Below, in pieces: positions 52,009 through 62,200 of a stretch of 64,000 nt of DNA. The stretch comes from a bacterium SCSIO 12844 (GTDB lineage: Bacteria > Pseudomonadota > Gammaproteobacteria > Francisellales > Francisellaceae). Positions within the stretch are counted from its first letter, which is position 1. The number at the start of each line of letters is the position of its first letter. The stretch spans positions 1,736,001-1,800,000 of the forward strand of contig CP073743.1 in NCBI GenBank assembly GCA_024397935.1, written 5' to 3'. Position numbers and translations under genes: made by a program. Under the pieces are notes generated by a model that saw nothing but the letters and a program-made list of their open reading frames with translations, was not told where the DNA came from and did no database searches.

Positions 52009-52135
52009 TTTTAATTACACAAAAGCAATATTCGTAACAATAATTATATCAATTATTTTCAATATTGCTTATTGATTGATTTACAATGGATAATTATTTA
52101 TTATATTTATTTATATAATGAGTTTTGTAATCTTT
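52009..52135 (-). promoter_or_regulatory. Intergenic region of the two giants with extended -10 and inverted repeat
   Basis: On the minus strand TGATATAAT (52043-52051) is a perfect extended -10 element 35-43 bp before the giant's first ATG. A 10-bp inverted repeat, AAGCAATATT at 52023-52032 and AATATTGCTT at 52061-52070, brackets it symmetrically. A weak AT-only dyad at 52100-52119 could end the upstream transcript. Confidence 0.45.
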
Positions 52136-53290
52136 TTAGCTGCTGGAGAATAATTTCAATAAATATTGTTTGGTACGCTCAATATCCAAACGATGAATTA
52201 AATATTGCTGCTTACCGTCCAAATTATTAAAACTATCCCTCTCTGAATCTGATAATAATGACTCTTTTAATGTTGATAAATAGCCTGGGTTTATCACAGC
52301 GATTGATCTAAACTGCATTAAATTATCCGCAACTTTTATATCTAAATGATCACTTACTGTATCTAAAAACTGATCTGCTATTTCCTTATTTTTTTCTAAT
52401 AATACTTGGTAAATATTTAAAATAAGATCTGAATCAATATGTTGGTTATTTAATACTGCTTGTATAACTTCTTGTCTATTATCACTTTCGATATTTAATA
52501 TCATATAAGCTGTTAAATCTGCATATGCTTGACTGCCTAATAGATAGTTTGATGACTCGTTCATCACAAAATCAACCGTATCTGATAATTGATTTAAGTT
52601 AGTTGAGCTACTTAATAACCTTGAAGTAATTTTCTCTATTGCAGATAATGATTGTTCATGATTCAAGGCGTTAGTTAAATCAGATGCTAACCTATCAAGG
52701 TCTTGTGATGAATTACCTCCTAATAGATGTGAATAATAGTTATTTTCTCCTTTAATTAATGCTGTAAATTCTTTTTGATTAGAATTTGGGGCACTTAAAA
52801 TGCGATCATTTTGATTAATATTCAGTTTATAATAAATATCATCACTTACTTTTTGCGAATCTTTTAATATAGATACCTGTAAGCTAATCTCACTTACATC
52901 TGCTCCTGTACGAATATAAATATCATTTTCATTGGCATCAACTAATGAATAAAATGAACTTTGCGTTGGATCCTTTTCTAATACATTAATATTTAAATTA
53001 TTTGCTTGTAATGAAGTTAGTAAAAATATATGTTCAAAGTTTTGCACATTCAATATAAATGGATCACCTTCTGTACCAGAACCAGCAATTATATTTTCAT
53101 TAACTCTAATAATAAAGCTTTCATAATTATTTCCAATTTGAACAAAATTATTTTCAAATAATATTTTTTCAACCTCTAAATCTCTTAATGCCAGCTCTTC
53201 TGTTAATTCACCAGTTTGTTTATTACTGTGATGGTGCAATATGATATTACTTGATTGTCGCGTTTCAAAAGTTGGCTCGTCAATAAGAGG
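52136..53290 (-). other. C-terminal module shared by both giants (second protein)
   Basis: About 384 residues, alignable end to end with 11,794-13,035: IIRVNENIIAGSG, DPFILNV, EFTALIKGENN, YMILNIES, AVLNNQH, AVINPGYLSTLKESLLSD and a final IERTKQYLLKLFSSS. Clear amino-acid divergence with preserved order shows an old, selected domain, unlike the recent repeats. Confidence 0.8.
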
Positions 53291-56200
53291 CTCTTCATTT
53301 GGAGTTACATTAATAGTCATTACATTTGGAGTTGGATCTAAATCAATACCACCATTTGTTGTACCACCATCATCTCTTAATTGATATTCAAAACTAGCAT
53401 AATCTGTACCATGTTCATTAATAGCAGGTTTAAATATCAAACGAGCCAAATCACTGGTAGAAATTTCCTGATTTGTTGTAATAGCTAAACTATCTAATTC
53501 TAAACTACTACCACTTGGTAAAGTTAAATTACTAATAATAACAGAACTCATATTATGATTTTCAAGATCAGTAAAATCAAAATCTAAATGACTAAATAAA
53601 TGTTCTTTATTTTGTAAAATATTAATGGTTTTATCAATACCTTCAGGTGGATCATTAACTTCGGTTACATGAATTGTGATTGTATAACTCATTATCGAAT
53701 CATCCAGGCCATCTGATACTGTAAAAGTAAACTGACTATAATTTAAACCATTTTCATTACTTTCAGGTGTAAATACTAAATTGCCCAAAGCAATATCTGC
53801 TGATAATATAATTTGATTTGATACTACATTAATACCATTTAGTATAAGACTACCTGCCGTTTCTAACGATACAATTTTAATACTCTCTAAACTAGCACTA
53901 TCAACATCATTAAACCCAAAATCAGCCAATTCAAAAATATAACTACTATCTTCTAATACAGTTACTGTATTATCTGTACTTTCAGGTGGATCATTAACTA
54001 AATTAACCGTGATATTAAACGTATTTGGTGAATTAATACCACCATCTTCATCTAAGACACTGAAAGTAAAGCTATCAGATGTTGTTTCACTACCATTATG
54101 ATCATAGGTAATTAAATTACTATTAATATCACCTTGACTAAAGGTATCATTAATACTTGCTGCAATACCATTAATATATAAAGTACCATTTGTTGTTAGA
54201 CTATCTACTCGATAGATAATCGTATCTGCTAATACATCACTAAAAGCTAAATCAGCTGTTGCTATTATATTACCGCTACTACCTTCATCAACAGCAATGG
54301 CTAAGTCTCCACCTGAGGCTGGGGCAACATTATTAACTACAAAATCTATCGTTGTATTATCTACTGTTGCACTTACACCTGTATGGCCATTATCTGTGAC
54401 ATTAACATGTAAGGTATAACTATCATCGACTGTATCATCATCAGGTGCATTATAACTTAAGCTATTTAAAGCCGTTGCTACCTCTGTTTTAGTACCTGTA
54501 AATGTAATTAGATTTGCTGCACCATTACCATTACCTAAACCTGATGATCCAACACTAACGGCTGCCGGTGCTGTGAAACTAAAGCTACCAAAGGTTGAAC
54601 CATCTAAACCAGTTAAATAAATACTTACTGTTATATCATCGACATTATCTGTATCCCCTGCATCATTATCTGTAATGCTAAAGCCACTAAATGAAACACT
54701 ATTGCCTTCATTAATCGCTGCTGGATCGGCTGGATCATTGATATCGATTGGATCATTAATTGGATTAACCGTGATATTAAATGTATTGGATGAATTAATA
54801 CCGCCATCTTCATCTAAGACACTGAAAGTAAAGCTATCGGATGTTGTATCACTACCATTGTGATCATAGGTAATTAAATTACTATTAATATCACCTTGAC
54901 TAAAGGTATCGTTAATACTTGCTGCAATACCATTAATATATAAAGTACCATTTGAAACTAAGCTATCTACTCGATAGGTAATCGTATCTGCTAATACATC
55001 AGTAAAAGCTAAATCAGCTGTTGATATTATATTACCGCTACTACCTTCATCAACAGCAATGGCTAAGTCTCCACCTGAGGCTGGAGCAACATTATTAACT
55101 ACAAAATCTATCGTTGTATTATCTACTGTTGCACTTACACCTGTATGGCCATTATCTGTGACATTAACATGTAAGGTATAACTATCATCGACTGTATCAT
55201 CATCAGGTGCATTATAACTTAAGCTATTTAAGGCCGTTGCTACCTCTGTTTTAGTACCTGTAAATATAATTAGATTTGCTGCACCATTACCATTACCTAA
55301 ACCTGATGATCCAACACTAACGGCTGCCGGTGCTGTGAAACTAAAGCTACCAAAGGTTGAACCATCTAAACCAGTTAAATAAATACTTGCTGTTATATCA
55401 TCAACATTATCTGTATCCCCTGCATCATTATCTGTAATACTAAAGCCACTAAATGAAACGCTATTGCCTTCATTAATTGCTGCTGGATCAGCTGGGTCAT
55501 TGATATCGATTGGGTCGTTAATTGGATTAACCGTGATATTAAACGTATTCGGTGAATTAATACCACCATCTTCATCTAGGACACTGAAAGTAAAGCTATC
55601 GGATGTCGTATCACTACCATTATGATCATAGGTAATTAAATTACTATTAATATCACTTTGACTAAAGGTATCATTAATACTTGCTGCAATACCATTAATA
55701 TATAAAGTACCATTTGTTGTTAGACTATCTACTCGATAGGTAATCGTATCTGCTAATACATCACTAAAAGCTAAATCAGCCGTTGCTATTATATTACTAC
55801 TACTACCTTCATCAACACTAATGGCTAAGTCTCCACCTGAGGCTGGGGCAACATTATTAACTACAAAATCTATTGTTGTATTATCTACTGTTGCACTTGC
55901 ACCTGTATGACCATTATCTGTGACATTAACATGTAAGGTATAACTATCATCGACTGTATCATCATCAGGTGCATTATAACTTAAGCTATTTAAAGCCGTT
56001 GCTACCTCTGTTTTAGTACCTGTAAATGTAATTAGATTTGCTGCACCATTACCATTACCTAAACCTGATGATCCAACACTAACGGCTGCCGGTGCTGTGA
56101 AACTAAAGCTACCAAAGGTTGAACCATCTAAACCAGTTAAATAAATACTTGCTGTTATATCATCGACATTATCTGTATCCCCTGCATCATTATCTGTAAT

Positions 56201-59200
56201 ACTAAAGCCACTAAATGAAACACTATTGCCTTCATTAATCGCTGCTGGATCGGCTGAGTCATTGATATCGATTGGGTCGTTAATTGGATTAACTGTGATA
56301 TTAAACGTATTCGGTGAATTAACACCACCATCTTCATCTAAGACACTGAAAGTAAAGCTATCGGATGTTGTATCACTACCATTATGATCATAGGTAATTA
56401 AATTACTATTAATATCACTTTGACTAAAGGTATCGTTAATACTTACTGCAATACCATTTATAAATAAAGTTCCATTCGTTGTTAGACTATCTACTCGATA
56501 GGTAATCGTATCAGCTAATACATCACTAAAGGCTAAATCAGCCGTTGCTATTATATTACCGCTACTACCTTCATTAACAGTGATGGCTAAGTCTCCACCT
56601 GAGGCTGGAGCAACATTATTAACTACAAAATCTATCGTTGTATTATCTACTGTTGCACTTACACCTGTATGGCCATTATCTGTGACATTAACATGTAAGG
56701 TATAACTATCATCGACTGTATCATCATCAGGTGCATTATAACTTAAGCTATTTAAAGCCGTTGCTACATCTGTTTTAGTACCTGTAAATGTAATTAAATT
56801 TGCAGCACCATTACCATTACCTAAACCTGATGATCCAACACTAACGGCTGCCGGTGCTGTGAAACTAAAGCTACCAAAGGTTGAACCATCTAAACCAGTT
56901 AAATAAATACTTGCTGTTATATCATCGACATTATCTGTATCCCCTGCATCATTATCTGTAATACTAAAGCCACTAAATGAAACGCTATTGCCTTCATTAA
57001 TCGCTGCTGGATCGGCTGGGTCATTAATATCGATTGGGTCGTTAACTTCCGTAATATTAATTAATACGCTTATAACATTTGAATCAAACTCACCATCATT
57101 AACACTAAATTCAAGCATTCTTGGCGTTGTATTTGGTGCATCACTTGTATTTTCATAGGTAACAGAATCAAATATTGATTGATACTCTGCTAATGTTCCT
57201 GTTCCAGTTAGTGTAATTGCACCTGGGGTTGTAACATTAAAATCACCAGTAATACTACCTACTAATGTAAAGTCTAAAATATCTTCACTTGATTGGAATG
57301 TACCACCTGTAAACTCAATCAGTGCACTTTCAAGTGATGTATCATCCATATCTGTGACACTATAATCTGTAGAGATAACAACTGGTCCACTATTTTCAGT
57401 ATAATCGATTGTTTTAGTCAATGATGTTAATTCATAGACTCTAACATGGCCATTATTGCCACCAGGGCCATCATCACTGAGTCTTGCTCCAATAACTATA
57501 TGTTCCCCATCAGTACTTAAACCAATGCTTGAACCTGATAAATCATCTAATGCCTCACCATCTATATCAAAACCAAGCTGTGTCCATTGACCATTAAATA
57601 ACTCATAAATACGTACATGACCACTTCGTATGCCATTAATACCATCATTTTGTTCTGCACTAATAGCAATACGATTACCATCTGAACTTAAATTAACTCT
57701 ATGACCGCTTTCATCACCTAACGCCTCGCCATCAATATCACCACCTATTTGAGCCCAAGCCGTTCCATCCCAAATATAAACACGTACATGACCACTATCA
57801 CTACCATTGCCATCATTAAACTTAGCTCCAACTGCTACACGAGAACCATCTGCATTAAGACTAACACTACTGCCTAACTGATCTAAACTAGCTTCTCCAT
57901 CTATATCAACTCCTCTCTGAATCCAAGCTGTACCATTATAATCAAAAATGCGTACATGACCTGAGTCTGAACCATTACCATCATTTAAAATTGCGCCTAT
58001 AGCAATCGTTAGACCATCATCACTTAAAGATAGTGAATGCCCAAATTGATCATTTGCTGATTCACCAACAATATCTGAACCCATCAGTGTCCAAACACCT
58101 GCAATCAACTCATAAACTCTAACATGGCCACTATCAGTACCATTGCTATCATTTAATGAACCACCTATAGCAATTCGTGAACCATCTGCATTTAGTTCAA
58201 TACTACTACCAAATTGATCACCAGCAGCTGCACCATCAAGATCACTACCAACTTGAGTCCATACACCTGCAATCAACTCATAAACTCTAACATGACCACT
58301 ATCTATTCCATTACCATCATTTAACAATGCCGAAATTGCAACTCTTGAGCCATCCGCATTTAAAGAAACTCTACTACCGGATCGATCATCAATCGCTTCA
58401 CCATCAATATCATCTCCTACTTGAGTCCAAGCTGTACCATCCCAGTCATAAATACGCACATGACCACTTTGAGCACCATTACCATCATTTAATCTTGCAC
58501 CGACTGCAATACGAGACCCATCAGAATTAATAGCAACTCCCTGACCTAAACGATCATTTAACCCTTCAGCTTCAATATCCACACCTTGCTGATTAAATAG
58601 TAAAAATTCTAGTTCAGGTGGATCATTTGAAGGGTTAACATTTAAAGAGGCTGTTTCTGTATTACTACTAAATGCTGTAATACCACCATTACTACTAACA
58701 TTAACATTTACATCTCCATTATTGCCTGATGTTTGGTCCCATGCTCGATAAGTGATATTTCCTGAATTACCATTATAATCAGGCGATGGTAAAAAACGAA
58801 CCTTACTATTCAAATCATCCGATACTAAAATTGCATTAAAATCGGATACATCTGTTGGAATACTAACCCAATTTGAACCACCATCTAATGAATATTGCCA
58901 CTGCCCACTGCTATTATCAACACCAATAATTGCAATACCTTCAACTGCCAAACTATCTACATCACTAACTGTACTACCTAATAAAGAAGTAATTGTATCT
59001 CCAATAGGATTGGTATCATCTTCATTAATATCTGTTAAAGTACCTTGGCCACTTAGAACTGGTGCATCGTTAATTGGTATTACATTAATTGTAACGGTTA
59101 AAAAATTAGAGTCATCATCACCATCATTTACACTAAACTGAAGTGTTCTTGGTGTTGGGTTTGGTGCTTCACTTATATTTTCATAAGTAATGGAATCAAA

Positions 59201-62200
59201 TATTGACTGATATTCTGCTAGTGTTCCTGTTCCAGTTAATGTAATTGCACCTGGGTTTGTAACATTAAAATCACCAGTAATGCTACCTACTAATGTAAAG
59301 TTTAGGACATCTTCACTTGACTGAAATGTACCACCTGTAAATTCAATCAATGCACTTTCAAGCATCGTATCATCAATATCTGTAATACTATAATCTGTAG
59401 AGATAACAATTGGTCCACTGTTTTCAGAATAATCAATTATTTTCGTTAATGATGTTAATTCATAAACTCTAACATGACCACTATTACCCCCTGGACCATC
59501 ATCATTTAATCTTGCTCCAACAACTAAATGCTCTCCATCAGCACTTAAACCAATGCTTGAGCCTGATAAATCATCTAATGCTTCACCATCTATATCAATA
59601 CCAAGTTGTGTCCAATTACCATTAACAAATTCATATATGCGAACATGACCACTTCGTATACCATTAATACCATCGTTTTGTTCTGCACTAATTGCAACAC
59701 GATTACCATCAGCACTTAAACTAACTCGATGACCACTTTCATCATCAGTTGCTTCTCCATCTATATCTGTACCTAATTGTATCCAGTTTGAAGCATTCCA
59801 TTGATATATTCTAACATGACCACTATCACTACCATTACCATCATTGAACTTAGCGCCAATTGCTAAACGATTACCATCAGCACTTAAACTAACACTACTT
59901 CCTGACTGGTCTTGATTTGCCTCACCATCTATATCAGTCCCGCGTTGAATCCAAACTGTACCATTATAATCAAATACACGTACATGACCACTACTTGTAC
60001 CATTGCCATCATTTAATATAGCCCCAACTGCAAGTGTAAAACCATCATCACTTAAAGATACTGAATGCCCAAACTGATCACCTGCTGCCTCACCAAATAA
60101 ATCAGAACCCATTAGTGTCCAAAAACCACCAAATAATTCATACACGCGTACATGGCCGCTATCAACACCATTACCATCATTTAATGTCCCACCAATAGCT
60201 ATAATGGAACCATCTGCATTTAATTCAATATTACTGCCAAATTGATCATTAGCTGCTAATCCATTTAAATCTTGGCCCACTTGTGTCCAAACACCTGCAA
60301 CTAACTCATAAATTTTGACATGCCCACTATCTGCACCACCATCATCATTTAATTTTGCAGCAATTGCTACACGAGAACCATCAGCACTTAAAGAAACACT
60401 ACTACCTGATTGATCATTAGCTGCTTCACCATCAATATCACCTCCTACTTGAGTCCAAGCTGTACCATCCCAGTCATAAATACGCACATGACCACTTTGA
60501 GCACCATTACCATCATTTAATCTTGCACCGACTGCGATACGTGAACCATCAGCATTAATAGCAACTCCTTGGCCTAAACGGTCATTTAATCCTTCAGCAT
60601 CAATATCCACACCTTGCTGATTAAATAATAAAAACTCTAACTCTGGAGGGTCATTTATTAAATTAAAATTAATTGTAATCACTGCAGCACTAGAGTCATT
60701 GTCTCCATCATTGACCACATACTCAATAAGTCTTGGTGTTACAGTTGGCGTTCCTATTATATTTTCATACGTAACTGTTGCCAATAAAGCTTCATATTGT
60801 GTTTTTGTCACTGTATTAGCTGTATTAGATGTAAATGTAATAACATTATCAATAATGTTACCTGTCACACCAATTGATATTGCAAAAGCATTATCAAAAG
60901 ATAAAGAATCTTCAATCGCTTGATAAGTTGCAGGTGTAATCAATATAGTTGCAGATTCAATAAATTCATCATCTAAATCTGTAATGGTAAACTCTGAATA
61001 TATAATTTTTTCGCCTTCACCTTCAGTGTAAGTTATTGATTCTGCCAATGATCCTAATTCATATATTCTAACAACACCATTTTCTGAAGCTTGTTCATGT
61101 GGGATACCGACAACTAAGCGTTTTCCATCACCACTTATCGTCAATGTACGGCCACGAGCTGTTACTTCTGAGCCTTCTCCTGAATAAGGTGCACTTAGAT
61201 CAAAACCAACTTGTACCCAATCACTACCATTAAAGTCATAGATTCTTACTTGATTAGTATCTGGACCTCCATCGTCATTTAATGGTGAACTAATGACTAA
61301 ACGACTACCATCTGAGCTTAAAGAAATACTTCGCCCAGAATGATCACCTGCAACTTCACCATCAATTTGACTGCCTAGTTGACTCCAAATTGAACCTCCT
61401 TGATATTCATAGACTCGAGTAAAACCACTATCTGTACCATTATCATCTCCTAATGGCGCACCAATCGCTAAACGATTACCATCAGCACTTAATGAGATTG
61501 AATAACCCCCTTGAACCCCTGCTGCATTAGTCTCAATGCCTGTTGCTCCACTAATATTAACCCAGTTTGCGCCATCCCAATCATAAATAACAACATGGCC
61601 TTCATCAGTTTCTACATTGTCAAACTGAACTGAACTAATCGCAACGCGTGTACCATCTTCATTTAAGGCAACTGAATAACCACTTTGATCATTGGCAGTT
61701 AAGCCATCAATATCTAAGCCTACTTTAACCCAACCTAATGTACTATTACTCCATTCATATACACGAACACTACCACTATTAATACCACCGTCATCATCAT
61801 TTATTGCACCAATGGCTAATCTTAAACCATCATCGCTTAATGCAACTGAAAAACCACCTAAATCAGCTGCACCTGGACCATCAATATCTGCTCCCGCTTG
61901 AACCCAAGCACTACCATCCCACTGATAAACCTTTACATGACCTATTTCATTACCAAAACTATCATCACCTATAGCACCAATTGCTAATGTCAAACCATCA
62001 CTACTTAAGCTTAACGAGCCACCAAACTGATCACCGCCTGTCTCTCCTGATAACGTTAAGCCCATTTGATTCCAGCTTGAACCATCCCATTGATAGACTC
62101 TAGCATTATTAGCATTAATCGCACCAATTGCTACAATTGAGCCATCTTCACTTGCAGATACTGCATAACCACTTTGAGCACCACTTGTACCAACTATCAC

